A stretch of 64,000 nt of DNA from Chitinophaga varians. GTDB taxonomy: Bacteria > Bacteroidota > Bacteroidia > Chitinophagales > Chitinophagaceae. The DNA lies in assembly GCF_014529945.1 (NCBI RefSeq), contig NZ_JACVFB010000002.1, positions 930,001-994,000 on the forward strand. Direction: 5' to 3'. Shown piece after piece: positions 1 to 8,239 of this stretch. The notes beneath the pieces are model-generated. The model was not told where the DNA came from and did not search any database. It worked only from the letters and a program-made list of their open reading frames with translations. Made by a program: the position numbers and the translations under genes. How positions within the stretch are numbered: position 1 is the stretch's first letter; every line of letters starts with the position of its first letter.

Positions 1-308
1 GAGGCCAGCTTGTCATGATTAAGGTTCAGCGTGCAGTTATCCGGCTCGCGCCCTTCGCGGATGGTGAAGGTTTGCAGGAAGCCATTGTCGCCTCTGGGGC
101 TGATGCCTATTTGTTCGAGCTGGGAAGAAAGGTAGGCAGCAGCCAGTTGCTCGCCGGGGGCGCCGGTCTGGCGGCCTTCCAGCTTGTCGCTGCAGAGATA
201 AGTGACGTGTGTTTGCAGATTGGACAGGGTTTTTCGGTCATTTTTTTTCTGTGCATCTACGAACAAGGTAGTACATACCAGTGGTAACAGCCAGGTTATC
301 TTTTTCAC
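1..308 (-). CDS. M28-family aminopeptidase, N-terminal part (gene runs off the left edge)
   Basis: Read leftward from a GTG codon at 306-308, this gives about 102 residues before the window ends. It opens with a signal peptide (KK, then a hydrophobic run ending VDA before QKK). A stretch then reads YLCSDKLEGR-TGAPGEQLAAAYLSSQLEQIG, which is the usual start of exported zinc aminopeptidases of family M28 in Bacteroidota. The metal-binding residues lie outside the window and cannot be checked. The GTG start is favoured because a TAnnTTTG promoter box lies just upstream and no ATG fits between them. Function is inferred from the N-terminal pattern only. Confidence 0.7.
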   Translation of the reverse strand, partial: MKKITWLLPLVCTTLFVDAQKKNDRKTLSNLQTHVTYLCSDKLEGRQTGAPGEQLAAAYLSSQLEQIGISPRGDNGFLQTFTIREGREPDNCTLNLNHDKLA

Positions 309-331
309 GCAATCTTTTTTTGGGTCTGCTG

Positions 332-339
332 CAAAATTA
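332..339 (-). promoter_or_regulatory. Putative -7 promoter box for the M28 peptidase
   Basis: On the minus strand this reads TAATTTTG, an exact match to the Bacteroidota -7 consensus TAnnTTTG. It lies 23 bases upstream of the GTG start. No convincing -33 TTTG is present at the right distance. Confidence 0.45.
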
Positions 340-480
340 CGGAATTACCCCCTGCTAAATGCGCAACAGGGGCAGTTCTTTTTTAAGCTCCTGTTGCATT
401 TCAAGTATGTTTAATATGATACTTGGTCTGAAAACGGTCATTCGCCGGGAGCGGTTTATCTTTCATAAAAGGCAAATCCC

Positions 481-488
481 TATTTTTG
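481..488 (+). promoter_or_regulatory. Putative -7 promoter box for gcvT
   Basis: TATTTTTG matches the Bacteroidota -7 consensus and ends 20 bases before the gcvT ATG. The -33 element is weak. The rest of the 309-508 gap holds a loose inverted repeat (363-370 with 390-397) and nothing that looks coding. Confidence 0.5.
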
Positions 489-508
489 CCCCGTTTTAAA
501 AACAAAGT

Positions 509-1597
509 ATGAAAAACACACCTTTTACACAGAAGCACCTTGCATTAGGTGCCAAGATGGCTCCTTTTGCGGGTTACAACATGCCAATCTCCTATTCAGG
601 TATCAATGATGAGCACCAGGCCGTACGCACAAATGCCGGTGTGTTTGACGTGAGCCATATGGGTGAGTTTATTTTGAAAGGTGAACATGCGCTGGACCTG
701 ATTCAACGTGTTACGACCAACGACGCCTCCAAACTGACTGCCGGCAAAGCTCAGTACAGCTCTCTGCCCAACAATGAAGGCGGCCTGGTAGACGACCTGC
801 TGGTATATTGCATTGAAGAAAACAACGTGTATATGCTGGTGGTGAATGCCAGCAATATTGAAAAAGACTGGAACTGGATCAGCCAGTTCAATACCAAAGG
901 GGTGGAAATGCATGACATTTCCGATAAAACCTGCCTGCTGGCCATCCAGGGCCCTAATGCTACCAGCATCCTGCAGCCCCTGACTGATATCGACATCGTC
1001 AACCTGAAATATTACACCTTCGCTAAAGGCGTTTTTGCCGGCGTTCCCAACGTGGTGATCAGCGCTACCGGTTATACCGGTGCGGGCGGCATCGAAATTT
1101 ATTTCGAAGACAAAGACGGCGCAGCAGACAAGATCTGGGACGCTATCTTCGCTGCCGGTGGTCCTAAAGGCCTGAAGCCTATCGGCCTGGGCGCCCGCGA
1201 CACCCTCCGCCTGGAAATGGGTTTCTGCCTGTATGGTAACGACATCGACGACCGCACCTCTCCGATGGAAGCCGGTCTGGGCTGGATCACCAAATTCACC
1301 AAAGACTTCCCTTCCCGCGCGATCTTCGAAAAACAGAAAGCAGACGGCGTTTCCCAGAAACTGGTGGGTTTTGAAATGATTGACAAAGGTATTGCCCGTC
1401 ATGACTACGAAATCAAAGATGCTGCCGGCAATGTGATTGGCCGGGTAACCTCCGGTACACAGTCGCCCTCACTGGGCAAGGCTGTTGGCCTGGGCTATGT
1501 GAAAACAACCCATGCAGCACTGGATTCAGAGATATTTATCGCCGTAAGGGACAAAGCCCTGAAAGCAAAAGTGGCGAAAGTGCCTTTCCTCGGCTAG
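509..1597 (+). CDS. gcvT: Aminomethyltransferase (glycine cleavage system T protein)
   Basis: The 362-residue protein has the normal length of GcvT. It transfers the methylene group of the aminomethyl-lipoyl H protein to tetrahydrofolate, releasing ammonia, in glycine cleavage. The N-terminal folate-binding domain begins with the family signature ([19 protein letters not shown]) and holds [10 protein letters not shown]. The central part has [12 protein letters not shown] and PMEAGLGWI, and a C-terminal GCV_T_C barrel carries [25 protein letters not shown] sequence. The other glycine cleavage genes are not in this window, so it is a single-gene unit here, as is common in Bacteroidota. The start is supported by a promoter box 20 bases upstream. 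Confidence 0.95.
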   Translation: MKNTPFTQKHLALGAKMAPFAGYNMPISYSGINDEHQAVRTNAGVFDVSHMGEFILKGEHALDLIQRVTTNDASKLTAGKAQYSSLPNNEGGLVDDLLVYCIEENNVYMLVVNASNIEKDWNWISQFNTKGVEMHDISDKTCLLAIQGPNATSILQPLTDIDIVNLKYYTFAKGVFAGVPNVVISATGYTGAGGIEIYFEDKDGAADKIWDAIFAAGGPKGLKPIGLGARDTLRLEMGFCLYGNDIDDRTSPMEAGLGWITKFTKDFPSRAIFEKQKADGVSQKLVGFEMIDKGIARHDYEIKDAAGNVIGRVTSGTQSPSLGKAVGLGYVKTTHAALDSEIFIAVRDKALKAKVAKVPFLG

Positions 1598-1624
1598 GAA
1601 TAGCGGGTGAAAGTTATTAATTTA

Positions 1625-1770
1625 GTCACGCAAAGGCGCAAAGCAGCGAAGACGCAAAGGATTAAAGAGATTAGTAAGCGAGTAAAGGAACAAATTTGTT
1701 CTTTCTCCTGTATCTTCTTTGTTTTCTGATATTTCTTCTTTGCGCCTTCGCTGCTTTGCGTCTTTGCGAG
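1625..1770. repeat. Intergenic inverted repeat (GCAAAG-rich, 34-base arms)
   Basis: The left arm (about 1625-1659) and the right arm (about 1737-1770) are reverse complements with about three mismatches. Both consist of repeated GCAAAG units (CGCAAAGGCGCAAAG and CTTTGCGTCTTTGCG). Between them lies a small palindrome, GAACAAATTTGTTC, around 1688-1701. The element fills the gap between gcvT and the SRPBCC gene and could fold into a long hairpin. It resembles a non-autonomous palindromic repeat and codes for nothing. Confidence 0.7.
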
Positions 1771-1790
1771 ATTTATTTATTGCCATATCT

Positions 1791-2264
1791 ATGCCTATCA
1801 TTCATTTAACTACCGTTATCCATGCACCATTAGAGAGGGTGTATGACCTCAGCCGGAGTATTACCCTGCATAAGCGCAGCATGTCACACATGCAGGAAGA
1901 GGCCGTCAAAGGCCGGACCAATGGACTGATCCGGTTGAACGAAACGGTCACCTGGCGCGCCAAACATATCGGCAAAATGCGGGAACTGACCACCAAGATC
2001 ACTGCCATGACGGATGGGGAACATTTTACCGATGAAATGACAGAAGGTGATTTCACCCACCTGAAGCACGATCACCACTTTAAGGAAATCGGTAACGGCA
2101 CCGTAATGATTGATATCATGGATTTTGGCACTCCTTACGGCTGGTTCGGGCGGATGTTCGAAAAATTCTATCTCCGGAAATATATGATCCGCCTGCTGAA
2201 GCTAAGGAATGATGTTATTAAGGACTATGCGGAGAGCGAAAAGTGGAGAGTCGTCCTTGATTAA
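1791..2264 (+). CDS. SRPBCC-family ligand-binding protein
   Basis: This 157-residue cytoplasmic protein of the START/Bet v 1-like SRPBCC fold starts MPIIHLTTVIHAPLERVYDL, the typical first strand and helix of the family. It continues with a W-RAKHIGK segment, an F-DEM-EGDF-H-KHDHHF motif and the closing FGRMFEKFYLRKYMIRLLKLRN helix. Relatives bind small hydrophobic ligands or are annotated as cell-division-inhibitor-like, but no ligand can be named. An in-frame ATG 72 bases upstream lies inside the inverted repeat and would add an unlikely leader, so the start at 1791 is preferred. It lies 17 bases before comB and may share its transcript. Confidence 0.75.
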   Translation: MPIIHLTTVIHAPLERVYDLSRSITLHKRSMSHMQEEAVKGRTNGLIRLNETVTWRAKHIGKMRELTTKITAMTDGEHFTDEMTEGDFTHLKHDHHFKEIGNGTVMIDIMDFGTPYGWFGRMFEKFYLRKYMIRLLKLRNDVIKDYAESEKWRVVLD

Positions 2265-2281
2265 TGCATAAAAGCAATTGA

Positions 2282-3004
2282 ATGACAACAACCAACAAAC
2301 CCAGCCTGGAAGTATGTTTATCTCCGGCTTTATTACATCTGTATGATGTGAAAAACAGCATCGTAGTGATCATCGATGTACTGCGTGCTACCTCTACCAT
2401 CTGTACCGCCCTCTATAACGGGGCCACGAAAGTAATACCGGTAGCTACTGTAGAAGAATGTGTGAACATCGGCCGCGCGATTGACGGCATCACCGCCGGC
2501 GAACGCGATGGCAAAGTAGCCGAAGGACTTGTACACGGCAACTCCCCTTTTGAATATCCCCGGGAGTTCATCGAAAACAAAACACTGGTACTGACCACCA
2601 CCAACGGAACGAAACTGCTGCACATGGCCAAAGATGCCATTGAGATCGTTACCGGCTCCTTTCCCAATATCAGCGCGGTATGTGACTACCTGATCTCACA
2701 GGGACAAAACGTAATCCTGGGCTGCGCCGCCTGGAAAGACCGTGTGAATATGGAAGACACGCTCTTTGCCGGTGCTGTGGTAAGCCGTGTCCGTGAACAT
2801 TTTGATATCAACTGCGATTCCGCTATAGCCGCTGAAACACTGTACAATACTGCGAAAGGAGATATCTATACTTATATGAAACAGGCATCCCACTACAAAC
2901 GCCTGGCAAAATACGGACTGGAAAAAGATATTACCTACTGCCTCACCCCTGATGGCGCCAATGTGCTGCCGATATTCAGGAACGGTGAGCTGGTACCCTT
3001 TTGA
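2282..3004 (+). CDS. comB: 2-phosphosulfolactate phosphatase family protein (ComB)
   Basis: At 240 residues this is full length for the ComB family. Family members hydrolyse 2-phosphosulfolactate to sulfolactate and phosphate, using Mg2+, in coenzyme M synthesis; many bacteria without coenzyme M also carry them. Visible family features are VVIIDVLRATSTICTAL near residues 23-40, GERDGKVAEGLVHGNSP in the middle, LTTTNGTKLL, and GCAAWKDRVNMEDTLFAGAVV. No other coenzyme M or sulfonate genes are in the window, so the physiological substrate here is uncertain. A long inverted repeat follows the stop codon. Confidence 0.85.
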   Translation: MTTTNKPSLEVCLSPALLHLYDVKNSIVVIIDVLRATSTICTALYNGATKVIPVATVEECVNIGRAIDGITAGERDGKVAEGLVHGNSPFEYPREFIENKTLVLTTTNGTKLLHMAKDAIEIVTGSFPNISAVCDYLISQGQNVILGCAAWKDRVNMEDTLFAGAVVSRVREHFDINCDSAIAAETLYNTAKGDIYTYMKQASHYKRLAKYGLEKDITYCLTPDGANVLPIFRNGELVPF

Positions 3005-3011
3005 TATTTGA

Positions 3012-3117
3012 TCATTTGGTTATTTGATTATTGAAGTCTGCCCGCGCAACTTTCAATAATCAAATAACCAAATGAACAAATGACCAAATGACCAAATGAC
3101 CAAATGACTAAATGATT
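3012..3117. repeat. Perfect 24-base inverted repeat plus tandem octamer AAATGACC
   Basis: Positions 3012-3035 are the exact reverse complement of 3052-3075, separated by a 16-base spacer. The right arm runs on into six tandem 8-base units (3070-3117), three of them AAATGACC and the others one or two bases different. The last unit overlaps the stop codon of the doxX gene. The element sits between the convergent comB and doxX genes and may act as a bidirectional terminator. Related ATTTGGTTATTTG sequence recurs near 12480. Confidence 0.75.
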
Positions 3118-3496
3118 AAGCGGCCAATTGCTTTTTGCCGCCTATAATACATACCACAAATACGATCATCATGGACAGCGGAAAGGCAGTATCCGCGAAA
3201 GGTGCGCCGGAATTGACTTTAAACAGCGTAGCGATCACCATGGTGAACAGCAGGCCTACCGCCGCTGGCCGGATAAAGAAGCCGGTGATCAGGGCAATAC
3301 CGCCCACCACTTCCGCCAGCATGGCCATAAAGCCCCAGAAGACCGGCCATTGACTGATACCGATCATTTTCAGGGTACCTCCTAAAAACGCCCACGTAGC
3401 CGGACCTCCCATAATTTTTTGAATACCGAAAATGAGGAATAATACGCCAATACCTATACGCAATACGAGAAATGCGCTTTGTTTGTTGTCTTTCAT
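3116..3496 (-). CDS. DoxX-family membrane protein
   Basis: This 126-residue integral membrane protein has four hydrophobic segments. The family pattern is clear: [19 protein letters not shown] in the first segment, [25 protein letters not shown] in the middle, and a final hairpin ending in GGKKQLAA. DoxX/DoxD relatives are linked to thiosulfate:quinone reduction in archaea and to redox stress complexes elsewhere, but most bacterial members have no assigned reaction. The start is placed at 3494-3496 because an exact TAnnTTTG box lies 28 bases upstream. It lies downstream of, and in the same direction as, the AraC regulator. Confidence 0.85.
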   Translation of the reverse strand: MKDNKQSAFLVLRIGIGVLFLIFGIQKIMGGPATWAFLGGTLKMIGISQWPVFWGFMAMLAEVVGGIALITGFFIRPAAVGLLFTMVIATLFKVNSGAPFADTAFPLSMMIVFVVCIIGGKKQLAA

Positions 3497-3523
3497 GTGT
3501 GTGTAGGTTAAAAAATGAAGACA

Positions 3524-3531
3524 CAAAACTA
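3524..3531 (-). promoter_or_regulatory. Putative -7 promoter box for doxX
   Basis: The minus strand reads TAGTTTTG, matching TAnnTTTG, 28 bases before the chosen start codon. It supports independent transcription of the DoxX gene and the downstream choice of start. No clear -33 partner is visible. Confidence 0.45.
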
Positions 3532-3582
3532 GCTGGCATCGACGGGGATGTCCATGGATAAAATCGTGTTTGGCTTGCACAT

Positions 3583-4470
3583 TTATGCCGGTTGGCATGT
3601 TTCCCGGAACTGCTGAGGGGATTTGCCCGTATTCTTTTTGAAAAAGCGTGTAAAGTAAGCCGGATCATCGAACCCAATCTGATAGCCCACCTCTTTGACA
3701 GTCAGTTCATTAAGAAATAATAACCGCTTTGCTTCCAGCAGAATGCGCTCTTTAATAAAAGTACCGGCTGTTTTGCCGGTCAGTTTTTGGGTGAGGGCAT
3801 TGAGCTGCCGCGGGGTTACATACAGCTTGGAGGCATAGTCCTGCACTTCGTGGAGTTCATGGAAATGCTGGTGCAGCAGCTGTTTGAACTGCAGCAGCTG
3901 CGTTTGTGGCTGGCCGGGCAGCAGGTGAGGTTCGGCCAACTGCCGTCTGCGGATACGCATGATCTCCATCAGTAGCACACGGATATACGAAAAAAGAATG
4001 GGCGTGATGTCTTCGTCCGTCTGGTCGTACTCGTCGCGGGCAATGCTCATCAGGTTTTCCAGTCGCACCAGGTCAGCAGGTTCCAGCGGGATAACCGGAT
4101 AAGACTGCATATTATCAAACAGGAAATGGCCCAGCAGCTGACTATCGGGGTCGTTGCCGCTGCTGAAGAAAGACGGGTCAAACTTCAGGGAATAGCCGGT
4201 CGTTGCCTCTCTGTCCAACTGATGCACCTGTTCCGGTGACAGCAGAAAGACGACGGCGCCGTCGAACGGATAAGTATTGAAATCGATATAATGGGTGCCT
4301 TTGCTGTGATGCAGCAAAAGGATCTCGTAGTAAGTGTGCCGGTGTGGATATTGCCGGGGCATGATTTTCCCGGTATCGTCAAAAGCTGCAATCAGTACAT
4401 GTTTGACAGGTGCGGAAACCGTGGTGGTTACGCCATCGTTGATCCGGTGTTGAGGAATAGCTGGTCGCAT
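3583..4470 (-). CDS. AraC-family transcriptional regulator with cupin sensor domain
   Basis: The protein has 295 residues from the ATG at 4468-4470. The N-terminal half is a cupin-like AraC sensor ([24 protein letters not shown]... [15 protein letters not shown]). The C-terminal 100 residues are a double helix-turn-helix AraC domain with [29 protein letters not shown] and [29 protein letters not shown]. It is transcribed away from the MBL-fold gene across an 84-base gap and toward doxX, so either may be its target. The inducer is unknown. An upstream ATG would add a 26-residue extension with no family similarity and is not preferred. Confidence 0.88.
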   Translation of the reverse strand: MRPAIPQHRINDGVTTTVSAPVKHVLIAAFDDTGKIMPRQYPHRHTYYEILLLHHSKGTHYIDFNTYPFDGAVVFLLSPEQVHQLDREATTGYSLKFDPSFFSSGNDPDSQLLGHFLFDNMQSYPVIPLEPADLVRLENLMSIARDEYDQTDEDITPILFSYIRVLLMEIMRIRRRQLAEPHLLPGQPQTQLLQFKQLLHQHFHELHEVQDYASKLYVTPRQLNALTQKLTGKTAGTFIKERILLEAKRLLFLNELTVKEVGYQIGFDDPAYFTRFFKKNTGKSPQQFRETCQPA

Positions 4471-4503
4471 GTTCAAATGTACAAGTATTTGTTGAGTATG
4501 TCC

Positions 4504-4535
4504 CTTGAAGCCGGCGTGCCACCGGCCTACTTTTG
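4504..4535 (+). promoter_or_regulatory. Promoter of the MBL-fold gene
   Basis: CTTG at 4504-4507 and TACTTTTG at 4528-4535 are separated by 20 bases, fitting the Bacteroidota -33/-7 arrangement. The -7 box ends 19 bases before the ATG at 4555. This argues against the longer in-frame ORF that begins further upstream. Confidence 0.6.
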
Positions 4536-4554
4536 CTCTACAAAACAATATACC

Positions 4555-5460
4555 ATGGCCAAAGACAAATCAAGACGGGAGTGGCTTAAACAAAGCGGAC
4601 TGGCGGTGGCAGGATTCCCGCTTTTATCTAAAATGCCCTACCTTTCTGAGGACAAACCGAAAGACATGAAACATTATATCTGTGTAACCTGTGGCATACA
4701 ATATGATGCCACTGCTGAAGCCCCGGCACACTGCCCTGTTTGCGAAGACGAGCGTCAGTATGTAAATCCGTCCGGACAGAGCTGGACTACCTTTGATCAG
4801 GTAAGGAAGGGACATAAAAATATCATAGAGCTGATAGCACCTAACCTTTATGCCATTTATACTACCCCTGATTTCGGCATTGGTCAGCGGGCCCACCTGC
4901 TGATAACGCCCCAGGGGAATATGCTGTGGGACTGTGTGACTCACCTCGACGCCTCTACGATAGATATTATACAGCGGTTGGGCGGTATCCGCGCCATTGC
5001 CATTTCCCACCCGCATTATTTTTCCACCATTGTGGAATGGAGCCATGCCTTTGGCCGTGTGCCCGTGTACGTGCATAAACTGGATGCTTCGTGGCTGGGG
5101 CGACATGACGACGTGATCAAACTATGGGACGGCCAGACGCTGGACCTGTGGGATGGTATCAAGCTGGTACTGTGTGGCGGCCACTTCCCCGGCGCGAACG
5201 TATTGTACAGCCCGGCCGGAAAAGGACTGCTGCTGGTAGGCGATGTCATTCAGGTATCTTCCGACAGAAAAACGATGTCATTTATGTATAGCTATCCTAA
5301 TAATATTCCCTTGTCGGCCACGGAGGTAAAAGTGATTGACCAGGCAGTGGCGCCTTATGCTTACGATGCCATGTATGGAGCGTTTGGCAAATACGTGCAT
5401 ACAGGTGCCAAGGAGGCGATGGATTTTTCCGTGAAACGGTATATCCGGCACATTGGCTGA
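4555..5460 (+). CDS. Exported MBL-fold protein with N-terminal rubredoxin-like knuckle
   Basis: 301 residues. The N-terminus has a twin-arginine signal (KSRREWLKQSGLAVAGF), so export by Tat after cofactor loading is likely. Residues about 40-65 carry CVTCG and, 15 residues later, CPVCE, a four-cysteine rubredoxin-like or zinc-ribbon pair. The remainder is a metallo-beta-lactamase fold: FGIGQRAHLLITPQGNMLWDC, then AIAISHPHYFSTIVEWS, LVLCGGHFPGANVL and GKGLLLVGDVIQV. The usual HxHxDH metal motif is reduced to HPHYFS, so the active site is non-canonical, although relatives with this SHPHYxS pattern exist. The enzymatic role is not assigned. It is divergent from the AraC gene. Confidence 0.8.
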   Translation: MAKDKSRREWLKQSGLAVAGFPLLSKMPYLSEDKPKDMKHYICVTCGIQYDATAEAPAHCPVCEDERQYVNPSGQSWTTFDQVRKGHKNIIELIAPNLYAIYTTPDFGIGQRAHLLITPQGNMLWDCVTHLDASTIDIIQRLGGIRAIAISHPHYFSTIVEWSHAFGRVPVYVHKLDASWLGRHDDVIKLWDGQTLDLWDGIKLVLCGGHFPGANVLYSPAGKGLLLVGDVIQVSSDRKTMSFMYSYPNNIPLSATEVKVIDQAVAPYAYDAMYGAFGKYVHTGAKEAMDFSVKRYIRHIG

Positions 5461-5500
5461 CACAGGATGAAGGAGTCAGCATGCGGAAAGGTTGTTGCGG

Positions 5501-5974
5501 TTATGGACTGACCAGCATTTTCCGGCCTAAGATAAATGCTGTTCTTTGGGCATCGTCTTTTTGATGTTCAGCCTTTCGGGGGATATCGCCCTGAAAGAGT
5601 GTATAGCAGGTCGTATCGCCGGAAACAACTTCCACACGCTCTATTTGTTTGATCAGCTGAGGAACATTGGCGCCAAACCATTGCTCGTCTGCCTGCTGTT
5701 TCCAGGCAACTTCGTATAACACGGTCCCTGCCGGATAACTACCGTCTGTTTTCCTGGCTGCATGAGCGTATGCTATGTCATTGCCATACAGTACGGTAGT
5801 TATGCTGTCTTTTGGATAGATGGCGCTGGTAATAGCATGGAGCATTAACGGGTTTTCGGGCAGGTCTCCCGGCAGCGTGACAGATGCTGTTTTATTTAAT
5901 ACTGATGGGCTTTGAGAACGGTGACGGCAGCTTATCATCAACAGTAGCATAAAAATATAAATAACGTATCTCAT
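5501..5974 (-). CDS. Cytochrome P460-domain lipoprotein lacking a haem motif
   Basis: 157 residues with a lipoprotein signal (LLLMISC). The body resembles the P460 domain of the gene just upstream: TTVLYGNDIAYAHA parallels MRIIYGNEIAVKAI, and PAGTVLYEVAWKQQ parallels PDGSIFAKAAWKQQ. It has no CxxCH, so covalent haem attachment by the normal route is not expected. It may be a degenerate or ligand-binding relative. The start lies 3 bases after the stop of the upstream P460 protein, so the two form an operon. Confidence 0.6.
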   Translation of the reverse strand: MRYVIYIFMLLLMISCRHRSQSPSVLNKTASVTLPGDLPENPLMLHAITSAIYPKDSITTVLYGNDIAYAHAARKTDGSYPAGTVLYEVAWKQQADEQWFGANVPQLIKQIERVEVVSGDTTCYTLFQGDIPRKAEHQKDDAQRTAFILGRKMLVSP

Positions 5975-5977
5975 TGT

Positions 5978-6928
5978 TTAGTGCTTAAAAGTAAATGGGT
6001 GGGTAAATACATAGTCGTTATCCCTTTGCGGGGTATGGCATGAAATACATGCTGCCGTAAAGATGGCTTTATCACCATAAGGCTTCAGGCTGGGCCCCCG
6101 CCACCTGGCCCAGCCCCAACCGGCGGTGGTGGCGTATTTATGAGCATCTTTGATCATAAACTCCACCTGTACAAAATCTCCTGCTGTAATACTTCCGTCT
6201 GCATTGGTTTGCTGCTTCCAGGCCGCTTTGGCAAAGATGCTGCCGTCCGGCCATGGGTTTGTTTTACACTCCAGAATAGCCTTAACGGCGATCTCATTGC
6301 CATAAATGATCCGCATGGTGCCGTTATCAAAACGATCTGTGATGCTTATTACTTTCCAGTTGCGGTAATCGGGTATGTATTCGATGCCATTGGGCGCAGG
6401 CAGAACGCGTGACTGGAAGATCGTTGTTGTGCTGTCGGCAAAACCGGAGCGCTGCTGATGAGCTTTGTTGTTGGGCGTGTGCGCGGCGGCATCACGTAAC
6501 GTTTTCGTCATCAGAAATTGCTTTAACGTTTGGATATCCTCGTTTGACAGGCTTTTGGCGGGATGTACAGTGGTATAGGAAGGCAAAGGCATTTCGCCTT
6601 CCAGGATTTTATTCAGGGAATAGTACAATATTCCGGTCCGGGTTGCGGGAGTCAATGAATCCCATTTTGAAAAATCCAGTGCCTGGCGGCCTTTCTGTAT
6701 ATGGCTGTACACCAGCTGATTGATCGGTGACAGCTTGTCATACCATCGCAGCGTTGTTTGCGAAGAATGACAATCAAAACACGAGTTCCGGATAATGTTA
6801 TTTACTTCATCCGGTAGTCCGGTGAGGTGATGTGCCGGTACAGATTCCGGTTTCTCCGGGCCGCAAAATTGTATGGCAATGATGCCTGTTCCTAATAGCG
6901 CTAAAATGAGACGTGTCTTTTTCATCAT
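5978..6928 (-). CDS. Haem-binding domain plus cytochrome P460 protein
   Basis: 316 residues with an N-terminal membrane anchor or signal (KKTRLILALLGTGIIAIQF). Residues about 40-150 form the Haem_bd domain, with the c-type motif CFDCHS followed by TTLRWYDKLSPINQLVYSHI. The second half is a P460-type domain with YRNWKVISITDRFDNGTMRIIYGNEIA and a final CISCHT haem c motif. P460 cytochromes oxidise hydroxylamine or detoxify nitrogen oxides in known cases, but the substrate here is unknown. Adjacent ATG codons at 6926-6928 and 6923-6925 are both possible starts. It heads a two-gene operon divergent from the LytTR regulator. Confidence 0.8.
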   Translation of the reverse strand: MMKKTRLILALLGTGIIAIQFCGPEKPESVPAHHLTGLPDEVNNIIRNSCFDCHSSQTTLRWYDKLSPINQLVYSHIQKGRQALDFSKWDSLTPATRTGILYYSLNKILEGEMPLPSYTTVHPAKSLSNEDIQTLKQFLMTKTLRDAAAHTPNNKAHQQRSGFADSTTTIFQSRVLPAPNGIEYIPDYRNWKVISITDRFDNGTMRIIYGNEIAVKAILECKTNPWPDGSIFAKAAWKQQTNADGSITAGDFVQVEFMIKDAHKYATTAGWGWARWRGPSLKPYGDKAIFTAACISCHTPQRDNDYVFTHPFTFKH

Positions 6929-7144
6929 TTTTCTGAATGGATGATTACAAGTCAATATTATTGATATACAAAAGGTTATATCCATAGAGGAAGGTGAAAG
7001 GGATAAAACGGCGGCCGAGAAGGAATATTCGTCTGTGAAAGGGAGTACATCCCTGTTGAATGGGATTCGTTTGATGGGGGACCGATGGTGGAATTTTCAA
7101 ATCAACCTCAAAAGGGCCTACATTTAATGTGGAATAAACGGACC

Positions 7145-8239
7145 ATGAAAAAGACCCGACTTTACCTGCTCACCTTTGCAGCAATTGTCCTGGTAGCCAT
7201 ATTGGCAGGCTGGGGAGCGCTCTATTATTACTATACCGGGGCCAGGGAAGCTTTGTTTGATCAGAAGATGGAGTCCGGGCAAAGGGAAATCCGCGAATTG
7301 GGCACTTTGCTGGAACAACAACTTCAGGCTGGAATATTACCGGCCGTGGTGATCGAAAATTTGCAAAAAAGCATCGTCAATACAGACGTGCAAAGTGAGT
7401 TCGTGTGTATGTACAACAGGCAGGGAATAGAACTCTGTCATCCCGATCCTTTATTGGTGGGGCAAAAAATCGGGGAGAAAAATTCCAGGTTATCGGGAAT
7501 GGGTAATTCACGGGCCTTTAGTGATATACTTAAGAGCGGGGAGTTGAGATCGGGGATAAGAACATTTCCGGAGGGGGCAAATCGCAGCTCGGAAGTAGTA
7601 AGTGTCTATCCTGTAAAGGGCACAGACTGGATGCTGGCCAGTCATGCCAATGTGAGGGTATTGAAAGCGCAGTTAGATCATCTGTACCAGCAATTTTTGG
7701 CCGGTACCTTTTTGTTAATACTCCTTATTTCCGCTGGCTGCTTTGGGCTGATGAGAGCCATATATCGCCAATATGAACAAGTGGTGGACCATACCATTGC
7801 GGGATTAAATGAAGAGATTAATGGCCTGAGCATGCTCAATCGTCAGCTGGAAGCAAAGCAGCAACAGGTAGTGGCAGTGGAGCGGCCGGGTGAAGAGGCC
7901 ACCAGAAAACGGCTGGTTACCTATGAAAAAGATGAGATCATTACAGTAGACGTGCGGGATATTGTGTATATATCTCTCGCTGACAATATCATTTCTGCTG
8001 TTACTTTTCAGAACAGGGTGTTTGTGTTAAATAGCAGTTTGGATGATCTGATGGGGCAGCTTGACAATGAAATATTTTACAGGGCCAACCGGCAATATAT
8101 TGTCAATATAAATGGCATAGAAAACATATGGATATATGGCCGTAACCAGCTGAGGTTGTCTACCAGTCCTGCCTCCGCTGATCCTATTATTATCAGCAAA
8201 CATAAGGTAACGGAATTCAAGAAGTGGCTCGACCGGTAG
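7145..8239 (+). CDS. Membrane-anchored Cache-like sensor with LytTR DNA-binding output
   Basis: 364 residues from the ATG at 7145. A transmembrane helix (residues about 5-28), an extracytoplasmic region of about 150 residues resembling a single Cache/PAS-like sensor (EFVCMYNRQGIELCHPDP... VVSVYPVKGTDWMLASHANV), a second transmembrane helix near 190-212, a short coiled linker, and a C-terminal LytTR domain (ITVDVRDIVYISLADNIISAV... FYRANRQYIVNINGI). The architecture puts sensing and DNA binding in one chain, with no kinase or receiver. It faces the haem/P460 operon across a 216-base gap, which makes that operon a plausible target. The signal is unknown. Confidence 0.78.
   Translation: MKKTRLYLLTFAAIVLVAILAGWGALYYYYTGAREALFDQKMESGQREIRELGTLLEQQLQAGILPAVVIENLQKSIVNTDVQSEFVCMYNRQGIELCHPDPLLVGQKIGEKNSRLSGMGNSRAFSDILKSGELRSGIRTFPEGANRSSEVVSVYPVKGTDWMLASHANVRVLKAQLDHLYQQFLAGTFLLILLISAGCFGLMRAIYRQYEQVVDHTIAGLNEEINGLSMLNRQLEAKQQQVVAVERPGEEATRKRLVTYEKDEIITVDVRDIVYISLADNIISAVTFQNRVFVLNSSLDDLMGQLDNEIFYRANRQYIVNINGIENIWIYGRNQLRLSTSPASADPIIISKHKVTEFKKWLDR

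Noticed and set aside
15..287. A 90-residue plus-strand reading frame at the window start
   Set aside because: It lies antisense to the M28 peptidase, which has a clear signal peptide and family pattern in the same stretch.
1719..1790. Upstream extension of the SRPBCC protein
   Set aside because: The extra 24 residues are translated from the GCAAAG inverted repeat, and the family start fits the ATG at 1791.
4474..4481. TACATTTG on the minus strand as the AraC promoter
   Set aside because: It is only four bases from the start codon, which would place the transcript start at or past the ATG; probably chance, or it would mean a leaderless mRNA.
4291..4554. Upstream extension of the MBL-fold protein
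   Set aside because: It overlaps the AraC gene and precedes the promoter box and the Tat signal, so the ATG at 4555 is the start.
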